Origin: Bacilli bacterium
GTDB taxonomy: Bacteria > Bacillota_I > Bacilli_A > RF39 > UBA660
Direction of reading: 5' to 3'
DNA length: 7,111 nucleotides
Assembly (NCBI GenBank): GCA_900772445.1
Contig: CAAHEL010000055.1
Coordinates: 1-7,111 of the forward strand
Below, piece after piece: positions 1-5,478 of the stretch (within the stretch, counting starts at the first letter, position 1; the number at the start of each line of letters is the position of its first letter). The notes under the pieces are model-generated. The model was not told the origin of the DNA. It ran no database searches and was given only the letters and a program-made list of their open reading frames with translations. The position numbers and the translations under genes were made by a program.

Positions 1-69
1 ATTAGTTAAATGGTATAATAATGGTCTCCAAAACCACTGTTGGGAGTTCGATTCTCTCATCCCCTGCCA
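1..69 (+). tRNA. tRNA-Trp (anticodon CCA), 5' end cut off by the window
   Basis: The anticodon stem-loop reads TGGT-CTCCAAA-ACCA with CCA at 28-30, and the region closely resembles the anticodon arm of E. coli tRNA-Trp. The D stem is 5-8 with 16-19. The T arm is 42-46 and 54-58 around the loop TTCGATT. The 3' acceptor strand (59-65), discriminator G66 and an encoded CCA (67-69) complete it. Only the last two bases of the 5' acceptor strand are present, so about five bases are missing upstream. The outermost anticodon-stem pair (A21 with C37) is a mismatch and the variable loop is 4 bases. Anticodon CCA reads only UGG, which fits a standard genetic code. Confidence 0.95.
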
Positions 70-110
70 TATGAATATTACTCTTACTATTGGAGTTAAA
101 TATATTAAGG

Positions 111-146
111 ACGCTTGATTATCATTTAGGATCAAGCGTTTTGTGT
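111..146 (+). terminator. Rho-independent terminator after tRNA-Trp
   Basis: A perfect 9-bp inverted repeat (ACGCTTGAT at 111-119, ATCAAGCGT at 131-139) encloses an 11-base loop and runs into TTTTGTGTT. It most likely ends the tRNA transcript. The T-run is interrupted by G, so termination may be partial. Confidence 0.8.
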
Positions 147-152
147 TATAAT
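144..152 (+). promoter_or_regulatory. Extended -10 promoter for the nucleotidyltransferase-fold gene
   Basis: TGT-TATAAT is a perfect -10 box (147-152) with the TGn extension (144-146). No convincing -35 lies 16-18 bases upstream, which is tolerable for an extended -10. It abuts the tRNA terminator. The predicted start near 159 leaves only about 13 bases before the ATG, so the Shine-Dalgarno TAGGAG (158-163) would sit at the very 5' end of the mRNA. Confidence 0.6.
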
Positions 153-171
153 AATATTAGGAGTTGATAGT

Positions 172-1134
172 ATGAAGGATATTCAATTAAAAAAAATTAT
201 AGATGAACTAACAAAAAATATAAATATAAGTGATGAAAAAAAAGAAGAATTATATTCTAAATATTCTACTATGCCAGATATTGAAATAATAAAAGAACTT
301 TCACAAATATCTTATAGAATGTTTAGCAGTAATACAGAATTATATGACTATGCACTTTCTATCATCAGAAGCATCAATCCAGAAATTTGTCCACCAGTTA
401 CTGAAATGAAATCAATATTATCAAAAATATTTTCAAATCAAACAGAAGGAAACATGTCTATAGAAGAAAATCATCAATTAATAAATGAATCATTAATAAA
501 ATTTACTACATTATTTAACCAATATGGAATTGACTATTACATTGTCGGAGCATTACCTTGTTTTATTAAAACCGGACAACAATTATTTAGATATCATGAT
601 GATATAGATATAATGTTAAACGAAGAAGATATACCTAAAATTGCAGAAATTATGGAATTAGTAGGTTATAAATTCTATGATGATAGATTTCCTAGTATTG
701 AAAGATATAATCAAATGCAAAAAAGCAAACCACCCCATACTGTTTTAGCCCAAAATCCAAATAATGAATTTCATTTAGGCTTCTTTACTTTTAAACGTGA
801 AAGTGATAACTCAATTACAATGACAGAATATTCACATAGATTAGAAAATAATATCGTTGTAGTTGATTTGTTAGAAAGAAAATCTACTCCATTAGGAACA
901 ATGTTAAGATATGATGAAACACCAACAACCTATCTAGGAACATCTTTTAAAACAAGTTCTGTTGAAAGTGTATATAATTTAAAGAATTATACAAAACGAC
1001 CTAAAGATATTACTGATATGAAAAAGTTAGAACAATATATTGATAAGAAAAAACTAGAAGAATTAAATAAAAATCCTAACATTAATATAGAATATAAAAA
1101 TATTGCATATGTTAATCATAACAAACATAAATAA
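172..1134 (+). CDS. Nucleotidyltransferase-fold protein of unknown substrate
   Basis: A 320-residue soluble protein with no signal peptide or membrane segment. Residues 1-115 are a charged, probably helical N-terminal region. The core follows: a Gly-containing strand-turn (VGALPC, 125-130) and then RYHDDIDIM (140-148), which resembles the G...D-x-D metal-binding signature of the polymerase-beta-like nucleotidyltransferase superfamily (candidate metal ligands D144 and D146). A late RPKDITD stretch (277-283) is typical of antibiotic- or AbiEii-type nucleotidyltransferases. I cannot assign the third carboxylate: the expected strand reads HLGFF (201-205), so activity is not certain. The start is supported by TAGGAG 8 bases upstream. 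It sits alone between terminators, directly downstream of tRNA-Trp. The substrate (antibiotic, tRNA, protein or nucleotide) cannot be told from sequence. No antitoxin-like partner is visible beside it. Confidence 0.75.
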   Translation: MKDIQLKKIIDELTKNINISDEKKEELYSKYSTMPDIEIIKELSQISYRMFSSNTELYDYALSIIRSINPEICPPVTEMKSILSKIFSNQTEGNMSIEENHQLINESLIKFTTLFNQYGIDYYIVGALPCFIKTGQQLFRYHDDIDIMLNEEDIPKIAEIMELVGYKFYDDRFPSIERYNQMQKSKPPHTVLAQNPNNEFHLGFFTFKRESDNSITMTEYSHRLENNIVVVDLLERKSTPLGTMLRYDETPTTYLGTSFKTSSVESVYNLKNYTKRPKDITDMKKLEQYIDKKKLEELNKNPNINIEYKNIAYVNHNKHK

Positions 1135-1163
1135 AAAGAAATTAAAAATCATTTAGAATTCAT

Positions 1164-1189
1164 ATGGACTAGCAATAGTTCATTTTTTT
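1164..1189 (+). terminator. Rho-independent terminator after the nucleotidyltransferase gene
   Basis: The stem is TGGACT (1165-1170) with AGTTCA (1177-1182), including one G-U pair and extended by A1164-T1183. The loop is AGCAAT and an uninterrupted run of seven T (1183-1189) follows. The stem is short but the T-run is good. Confidence 0.7.
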
Positions 1190-1207
1190 ATTATCCCCAA
1201 ATATACT
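1179..1207 (+). promoter_or_regulatory. Weak candidate promoter for the DUF3298-type gene
   Basis: TTCATT (1179-1184), 17 bases, then TATACT (1202-1207). The -35 matches the consensus poorly and lies inside the upstream terminator. The predicted start near 1214 would fall at the ribosome-binding site AGGTGA (1213-1218). It is offered because the gene otherwise lies behind a terminator with no visible promoter. Confidence 0.3.
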
Positions 1208-1228
1208 TTACTAGGTGACCCATAAAAT

Positions 1229-1882
1229 ATGAAAAAATATCTAATAATTATCTTTATTCTAATAACATTATCAATAATAATCTATTTCACAAAGAAAGAA
1301 TACAACAACAAAAAAACATATAACATCAACCCCAACAACAATACCATAATAGCAAACTACCCCTCAACAAATTATCCACAAATAAATACTAGAATAAAAA
1401 AATACCTAAACACAAGTATCAATGACTTCAAAAATATCACCCTAGATAAAACCAAAACAACATACTACCTAATAATTACCTACAAAGAATACCATTATAA
1501 AAATCTAATATCATATATCTTTTTCTCAGAATCATATACTGGCGGAGCACATCCAATTCATCTAATAGAAACATTTGTCTATAACAAAGACACAAACACC
1601 TTTATTAGAATAGAAACACTAGTCAAAAATAATAAAAACCTCCTAAAAGAATTATCAAACTACACCTATAAAACCCTATCAAATAAAAAAATATTCCAAA
1701 ACCAAACAGTAGATAATATGCTAAAAGAAGGCACACTCCCAATATTAAATAATTACAAAAATATCTTATTCTCTGATAAAGGACTAATAATTTATTTTGA
1801 AAGATATCAAATTGCTCCTTACTACTTCGGAGACTATAGCATAACAGTTCCATACAAATTACTTAATATAGAATTTGACTAA
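1229..1882 (+). CDS. Membrane-anchored DUF4163/DUF3298-type extracytoplasmic protein
   Basis: A 217-residue protein. An N-terminal hydrophobic segment (about 4-20) after MKK makes it a signal anchor; there is no lipobox cysteine, so it is probably a tethered outer domain. The rest matches the pattern of the domains found in anti-sigma factor RsiV and the deacetylase PdaC: a strand-rich region (about 35-100), YTGGAHPI (103-110), and a C-terminal block with YF..Y.IAPYY.G (189-201) and ITVPY (205-209), which is the hallmark of DUF3298. No polysaccharide deacetylase domain follows and no sigma factor gene is adjacent, so it is an orphan domain protein; ligand or wall binding is inference. The start is fixed by AGGTGA (1213-1218) 10 bases upstream. 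Asparagine is about one residue in eight, tryptophan and cysteine are absent, and the coding strand is strikingly poor in G. Confidence 0.75.
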   Translation: MKKYLIIIFILITLSIIIYFTKKEYNNKKTYNINPNNNTIIANYPSTNYPQINTRIKKYLNTSINDFKNITLDKTKTTYYLIITYKEYHYKNLISYIFFSESYTGGAHPIHLIETFVYNKDTNTFIRIETLVKNNKNLLKELSNYTYKTLSNKKIFQNQTVDNMLKEGTLPILNNYKNILFSDKGLIIYFERYQIAPYYFGDYSITVPYKLLNIEFD

Positions 1883-1922
1883 ACCACATCACAACAAAAA
1901 TAAACTTGTCCCTTTTATCCCT

Positions 1923-1950
1923 TTGAAAATCTAAAACTTTATAGTATAAT
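1923..1950 (+). promoter_or_regulatory. Sigma-A-type promoter for brnQ
   Basis: TTGAAA (1923-1928), 16 bases, then a perfect TATAAT (1945-1950). The predicted start is near 1957, giving a leader of about 85 bases, the longest in the window. A second TATAAT at 1985-1990 lacks a recognisable -35. No terminator was found between the preceding gene and this promoter, so some read-through is possible. The leader is too short for a T-box, and I see no riboswitch. Confidence 0.7.
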
Positions 1951-1963
1951 ATTTATATAAAGT
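1936..1963 (+). promoter_or_regulatory. Inverted repeat around the brnQ -10 box, candidate operator
   Basis: Perfect 8-bp arms ACTTTATA (1936-1943) and TATAAAGT (1956-1963) are separated by 12 bases that contain the -10 box. The arms are centred about 20 bases apart, close to two helical turns, and cover the -10 and the expected start point, as a dimeric repressor site would. In such AT-rich DNA a chance match is possible, and no regulator is identified. Confidence 0.35.
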
Positions 1964-2041
1964 AAAAGCATCAAACAAAATAGTTATAATATAAAGAATA
2001 GATATAACATGGAGATAAAATAGAGAAGGAGAGCATAATTT

Positions 2042-3346
2042 ATGGAAAACAAAAAAACCAAAAATAAAATTATAGATTGTTTCACAGTAGGATTTGCTTT
2101 GTTTTCAATACTATTTGGAGCAGGAAATCTAATATTTTCAACATATTTAGGTTCCACAACAGGACATAACTGGTTACTATCATTTATATTCTTTACCCTT
2201 GCAGACGCTGGACTAGTCTTGTTAGGAATACTAGCATTCGTAAAAAATGACAACAAAACAGAAAAAATATACGGAAAAATAGGAAAAATCCCCTCAAAAA
2301 TACTAGAAATATCAACCATAATTTGCCTAGGACCATTAATAGCAATACCAAGAACAGCTGCCACATCTTGTGAAATCCTACTAGGAAGTCATATGCTAAT
2401 ATTCTCGACAATATACTTTATCTTAGTATTTGCTTTTTCCTATAAATCCACAAAAGTTGTTGATATCGTTGGAAAATACCTAACACCAATACTACTAATA
2501 TTTATAACTTGTTTCATAATTATTGGAATATTACAAAATAGTGAAGTACCACTACTTGCAGTACCAGCAACCGAAGCAATAAAAAAAGGTTGGCAAATGG
2601 GTTATCAAACCCTAGATGTCCTATGCGTAAACGTTGTCGTAGCATTACTATTAAAGTCCCTTTTAGATAAAGGATATAAAACAAAAAAAGACAAAAAAAC
2701 CTTAGTTCTAGCATCATCATTTATTGCTCTTGGAGGATTAATAATAGTATATGCCGGTTTAACATTTCTAGGAGCAGTAAACTATGACCTAAATACCGAA
2801 GGAATAAACCAAGCAACACTCCTAGTAAAAATTACCAATAGAATTCTAAGAGGAAACTCCCTAATACTTGGTATCATAGTCTTACTTGCTTGCCTAACAA
2901 CCGCCGTTGGACTAACTTCCGCAGTTGCAGATAACTTCTCAAAAATGACAAAAAAAGATTACAAAATATGGGTAATCATCATTGTCTTAATAAGTTATAT
3001 CGTATCTAATTTTGGACTAACCAAAATAATTAATATCGCTTCACCAATACTAAACGTAGTATATCCAGTAATTATCTTACTAACAGTATTATCATTCTTT
3101 AATATCAAAAACACCAATATCCATAAATTATCAACCATTGCCGTATTAATAATCAGTCTATTTAGAGTATCATTTGACATAACCTCAAAACCACTATTCA
3201 TAACCAAACTACCATTATTTAATATCGGTTTCGAATGGATAATTGGAGCAGTCATCTTTGGAATAATAGGAAGCTTTATCAAGCCAAAAGAAAATAAAAA
3301 AAAACAAATCCCAAACACAAATAAGAAAGAAAACACATATGAATAA
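2042..3346 (+). CDS. brnQ: Branched-chain amino acid carrier BrnQ (LIVCS family)
   Basis: A 434-residue integral membrane protein, the usual length for the LIVCS family, which carries leucine, isoleucine and valine into the cell coupled to Na+ or H+. Family landmarks: FTVGFALFSILFGAGNLIF (14-32) in the first segment, GPLIAIPRTAATS (97-109), GWQMGYQTLD (183-192), ACLTTAVGL (283-291) and NFGLTKIINIASPIL (323-337). About twelve hydrophobic segments run to residue 412, followed by a lysine-rich cytoplasmic tail. I see no frameshift or missing core block. The start is set by AAGGAG (2026-2031), 10 bases upstream of the ATG. Its last 8 bases overlap the next gene, so the two are co-transcribed. Cation and exact substrate preference cannot be read from sequence. 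Confidence 0.95.
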   Translation: MENKKTKNKIIDCFTVGFALFSILFGAGNLIFSTYLGSTTGHNWLLSFIFFTLADAGLVLLGILAFVKNDNKTEKIYGKIGKIPSKILEISTIICLGPLIAIPRTAATSCEILLGSHMLIFSTIYFILVFAFSYKSTKVVDIVGKYLTPILLIFITCFIIIGILQNSEVPLLAVPATEAIKKGWQMGYQTLDVLCVNVVVALLLKSLLDKGYKTKKDKKTLVLASSFIALGGLIIVYAGLTFLGAVNYDLNTEGINQATLLVKITNRILRGNSLILGIIVLLACLTTAVGLTSAVADNFSKMTKKDYKIWVIIIVLISYIVSNFGLTKIINIASPILNVVYPVIILLTVLSFFNIKNTNIHKLSTIAVLIISLFRVSFDITSKPLFITKLPLFNIGFEWIIGAVIFGIIGSFIKPKENKKKQIPNTNKKENTYE

Positions 3347-3863
3347 AGAATATAAATGTTACGAATTACTAAAACACCTAATAAAAACCAATACCGCCTT
3401 CAGAACTACCTACATAGAAAACATCAAAACAAGAAAAATAAGACTATTTAACGAAGAAGAATGGACTAAAATAAATAATCAAAACTTCACATCACTAGTC
3501 CCAGGATTAAATGAATTTAGTGATATGTTTAAACTAGGATATAATATAGGAAATTGCGTAGGAACAGCAAGACAATTAAGTTATTCATATGATGACGTGG
3601 ATATAGTTTCAGGAACCTTACCAATTCTAAAAGGAACATTAAATGCCGAAAAAGAAGGTGGACATTGCTGGTTAGAAACAACTGACTACATAATAGATAC
3701 AAGTTTAATGTTAGTAATAGATAAAAGTTTAAAACAAGAACTAGGTTACAACGAAGAACAAAGATTAACATCATTTAGATTACAAACAAATGCCATTTAC
3801 CAGTCAAGAAAAGAATTTACTAACGATATAAACCTAAAATCACCATCAAAAAGAGTGAAATAA
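3339..3863 (+). CDS. Small protein with a transglutaminase-like Cys-His-Asp pattern, coupled to brnQ
   Basis: A 174-residue soluble protein with no signal peptide or membrane segment. I do not recognise a named family. The order GNC-VG (Cys73), GGHCWLE (His109) and YIIDTS (Asp120) is the arrangement of the catalytic triad in transglutaminase-like and related papain-fold cysteine proteases or amidases, so an enzyme acting on amide bonds inside the cell is a reasonable guess. The basic C-terminus (KSPSKRVK) may be disordered. The ATG lies inside the end of brnQ (8-base overlap) and only a weak AAGAAAG precedes it, so translation probably depends on ribosomes finishing brnQ; the next Met, residue 63, would remove much of the N-terminal half. 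The tight coupling suggests a shared role with the carrier, but that is inference. Confidence 0.7.
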   Translation: MNKEYKCYELLKHLIKTNTAFRTTYIENIKTRKIRLFNEEEWTKINNQNFTSLVPGLNEFSDMFKLGYNIGNCVGTARQLSYSYDDVDIVSGTLPILKGTLNAEKEGGHCWLETTDYIIDTSLMLVIDKSLKQELGYNEEQRLTSFRLQTNAIYQSRKEFTNDINLKSPSKRVK

Positions 3864-3895
3864 TGTTTCAAGAATAAAAGAAATAAGAAAAATAA

Positions 3896-3909
3896 TTAAC
3901 AATTGTAAA
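3896..3909 (+). promoter_or_regulatory. Palindrome over the -35 of the XRE regulator gene, candidate operator
   Basis: The perfect 8-bp palindrome ACAATTGT (3899-3906) has matching TT and AA two bases outside (3896-3897, 3908-3909), giving TT-n-ACAATTGT-n-AA. It overlaps the -35 box of a gene for a helix-turn-helix regulator, the usual place for an autoregulatory site. It is short and AT-rich, so chance cannot be excluded. Confidence 0.35.
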
Positions 3910-3932
3910 AACAACCCATAAAATGTTATAAT
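3903..3932 (+). promoter_or_regulatory. Extended -10 promoter of the XRE regulator gene
   Basis: TTGTAA (3903-3908), 18 bases, then TATAAT (3927-3932) preceded by TGT (3924-3926), an extended -10. The predicted start near 3939 leaves a leader of about 13 bases, with TGGTGA (3942-3947) as the ribosome-binding site. No terminator was found after the preceding gene. Confidence 0.7.
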
Positions 3933-3951
3933 ATTAAAGCGTGGTGAAGTT

Positions 3952-4677
3952 ATGAATCAAGAAAAAGTAGGAAAATTTATTTACGAACAAAGAAAAAAAT
4001 TAGGATTAACACAATTAGAATTAGCAAACATTCTCTCGGTAACCAGTCAAGCAATATCTAAATGGGAAAGAGGAAGAGGATTACCAGATATAGAAATGCT
4101 AAATAAACTAAGTGAAGTATTCCAAGTGGATATATCAGAAATAATTAATGGAGAAAACAAATTACCAACCAAATCAAACAAAAAAAAATACCTAATCATT
4201 TCCATAATATTTCTAGTAGGCATTATAATAACATTATTAATAATATTTAAACCACAAGATAACTTTAACTTTAAACCAATAACCACAGTTAATTCTTGTT
4301 TCAATGTCAAAGGAGTAATTGCCTATAATAAAAATAAAAAATCCATCTACATCTCAAACATAGATTGTACTGATGAAAATAATAACCAAAAATATTTAGA
4401 TGTTGAATGTATATTATATGAAAAAGAAAACAACCAAGAAAGAATAATATCATCATCAAATACCCTAAAAAATTATCAAGATTATGATACAAATAATTCA
4501 AAAATCTTAAAAGAATTTCTAAAAGATATTGAATTTAATGTAGATAATTATGATTGCTCTTGTAATAAAGAAAATTGTGATGACTTATATTTGAAAATAA
4601 ATGCCTTAAATATCAACAATGAAATAACAACATATAACATACCAATTCATTTAGATAACAAATGTCCTAGTAACTAA
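3952..4677 (+). CDS. Membrane-tethered XRE-family regulator with cysteine-rich outer domain
   Basis: A 241-residue protein in three parts. Residues about 5-63 are an XRE/Cro-C1 helix-turn-helix: RKKLGLTQLELANILSVT then SQAISKWERGRGLPD are the hallmark helices. A lysine-rich linker (72-79) leads to one membrane segment (about 80-99). The remaining 140 residues should lie outside the cell and hold all seven cysteines of the protein: 116, 139, 153, 202, 204, 209 and 238, including C-x-C-x4-C at 202-209. This is the architecture of a one-component membrane regulator that senses something outside and acts directly on DNA. The signal is unknown; disulfide state or metal are options suggested by the cysteines. 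It is a single-gene unit with its own promoter and a strong terminator whose stem includes the stop codon. The outer domain resembles no family I know. Confidence 0.85.
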   Translation: MNQEKVGKFIYEQRKKLGLTQLELANILSVTSQAISKWERGRGLPDIEMLNKLSEVFQVDISEIINGENKLPTKSNKKKYLIISIIFLVGIIITLLIIFKPQDNFNFKPITTVNSCFNVKGVIAYNKNKKSIYISNIDCTDENNNQKYLDVECILYEKENNQERIISSSNTLKNYQDYDTNNSKILKEFLKDIEFNVDNYDCSCNKENCDDLYLKINALNINNEITTYNIPIHLDNKCPSN

Positions 4678-4703
4678 ACGAAAAGTTTAGTTGCTTTTTC
4701 TTC
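4670..4703 (+). terminator. Strong rho-independent terminator after the XRE regulator gene
   Basis: A 10-bp stem (4670-4679 with 4685-4694, one G-U pair) closes a GAAAA loop and is followed by TTTTTCTT (4695-4702). The gene's TAA stop (4675-4677) lies inside the left arm. It separates this gene from the thioredoxin-like gene. Confidence 0.9.
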
Positions 4704-4729
4704 ACATATAAAAAAAAATATAGTAAAAT
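4701..4729 (+). promoter_or_regulatory. Promoter of the thioredoxin-like gene
   Basis: TTCACA (4701-4706), 17 bases, then TAAAAT (4724-4729). The -35 begins within the tail of the upstream terminator. The predicted start near 4736 puts GGAGGT (4737-4742) at the extreme 5' end of a leader of about 13 bases. Confidence 0.6.
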
Positions 4730-4748
4730 TATAAACGGAGGTAACAAT

Positions 4749-5363
4749 ATGAAAGAAACAAAAAAGAAAAATTTATTAATCATTGGACTTATAATAATTA
4801 TTATTGGATTAGTTGCATTATTAATTATAGTTTTAAATAAGGATACCAAAACACAAATTACTGACGCATTGAAATTTAGTGAAGAATACACAGAAGTACC
4901 TAAAGATAATGTCTATACCTATAAAACTAGTGAAGAAATAATAAAAATACTAGAAAATGGAACAGGTACTGTATTACTAGGTTTTCCAGAATGTCCTTGG
5001 TGTCAAAGATATGCAGTTTACTTAAATGAAGTAGCAAAAGATTTAGACATAGAAAAAATATATTATTATAACATTTTAGAAGATAGAAAAAATAATACCG
5101 AAACATATCAAAAAATAGTATCACTAATCCAAGACTATCTACAATATGATGACGAAGGAAATAAAAAAATCTATGTTCCAGCAGTTATATCTCTAAATAA
5201 AGGAGAAATCGTTGGATTTGATGATGAAACATCTTGGGATACCAAAGGATTTGAAACCCCAGAAGAATACTGGACTAACGAAGAAGTAACCGAACTAAAA
5301 GATAAACTAACCATAATGTTAAGTAAGTCTAATGAAAATATGTGTACTAGTTGCAATAAATAA
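4749..5363 (+). CDS. Membrane-anchored thioredoxin-like protein with CPWC motif
   Basis: A 204-residue protein. Residues 8-29 form one very hydrophobic segment after a lysine-rich start, so the protein is probably anchored with its domain outside. The thioredoxin fold follows: a strand TVLLGF (74-79), PECPWC (80-85) with active-site Cys82 and Cys85, and IYVPAVI (141-147) with the expected cis-proline at 144. The pattern resembles the PedC/BrcD-like disulfide oxidoreductases linked to secreted peptides, though the whole is also found as a free-standing protein in gut Firmicutes (recollection, not a search). The last six residues, CTSCNK, hold a second C-x-x-C (199, 202), which is unusual for the fold. 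The start is set by GGAGGT 6 bases upstream. It has its own promoter and terminator. Role inferred: thiol-disulfide exchange on exported proteins. Confidence 0.88.
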   Translation: MKETKKKNLLIIGLIIIIIGLVALLIIVLNKDTKTQITDALKFSEEYTEVPKDNVYTYKTSEEIIKILENGTGTVLLGFPECPWCQRYAVYLNEVAKDLDIEKIYYYNILEDRKNNTETYQKIVSLIQDYLQYDDEGNKKIYVPAVISLNKGEIVGFDDETSWDTKGFETPEEYWTNEEVTELKDKLTIMLSKSNENMCTSCNK

Positions 5364-5366
5364 TAC

Positions 5367-5396
5367 AAGAAATTGACTATTCAGTTTCTTTTTTTT
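5367..5396 (+). terminator. Strong rho-independent terminator after the thioredoxin-like gene
   Basis: A 10-bp stem (AAGAAATTGA at 5367-5376, TCAGTTTCTT at 5381-5390, one G-U pair) with a 4-base loop CTAT, running into a T-run ending at 5396. Confidence 0.88.
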
Positions 5397-5418
5397 AAAA
5401 CAAATTACTTATTTTCCC

Positions 5419-5447
5419 TTTAAATTCTACAAAAAAAATAGTATAAT
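5419..5447 (+). promoter_or_regulatory. Promoter of the DUF1003-PAP2-ABC operon
   Basis: TTTAAA (5419-5424), 17 bases including an A-run, then a perfect TATAAT (5442-5447). The 14 bases ATAGTATAATATTT (5438-5451) also occur at the brnQ promoter (1941-1954). The predicted start is near 5454, about 25 bases before the ATG. Confidence 0.7.
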
Positions 5448-5463
5448 ATTTCTAGATATAATT

Positions 5464-5473
5464 AGGAAGGTGA
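5464..5473 (+). promoter_or_regulatory. Ribosome-binding site that decides the DUF1003 start
   Basis: AGGAAGGTGA contains AAGGTGA, 5 bases before the ATG at 5479. An in-frame GTG at 5470 lies inside this site and so cannot be the start it serves. This shortens the protein by three residues compared with the longest reading. Confidence 0.85.
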
Positions 5474-5478
5474 ATATT

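Noticed and set aside
1..69. tRNA-Trp 3' end as an attachment site of an integrated element
   Set aside because: No integrase, no direct repeat of the tRNA 3' end elsewhere in the window, and mostly ordinary genes downstream.
1916..1930. CodY-type box near the brnQ -35
   Set aside because: One half (GAAAAT) matches the known CodY consensus but I count six mismatches over 15 bases, too many in AT-rich DNA.
2009..2023. Four-codon upstream frame (MEIK) in the brnQ leader
   Set aside because: No ribosome-binding site precedes it, it holds no run of branched-chain codons, and no attenuator hairpin follows. Probably chance.
1957..2041. T-box or riboswitch in the brnQ leader
   Set aside because: The leader is only about 85 bases, with no T-box sequence, no terminator hairpin and no recognisable riboswitch core.
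1984..2364. Reverse-strand open frame opposite the start of brnQ
   Set aside because: It lies opposite a clear BrnQ coding sequence, has no family resemblance and runs into the brnQ leader. It is a shadow of the real gene.
2995..3336. Reverse-strand open frame opposite the end of brnQ
   Set aside because: Hydrophobic only because it mirrors AT-rich membrane-protein codons; it has no domain and is fully inside brnQ.
3856..3870. Hairpin TGAAA-TAATG-TTTCA at the stop of the gene at 3339-3863
   Set aside because: Only 5 bp, all but one pair A-T, and no T-run follows, so it does not qualify as a terminator.
5470..5478. GTG at 5470 as the start of the DUF1003 gene
   Set aside because: It lies inside the ribosome-binding site AGGAAGGTGA. 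The ATG at 5479 is 5 bases downstream of that site and fits better.
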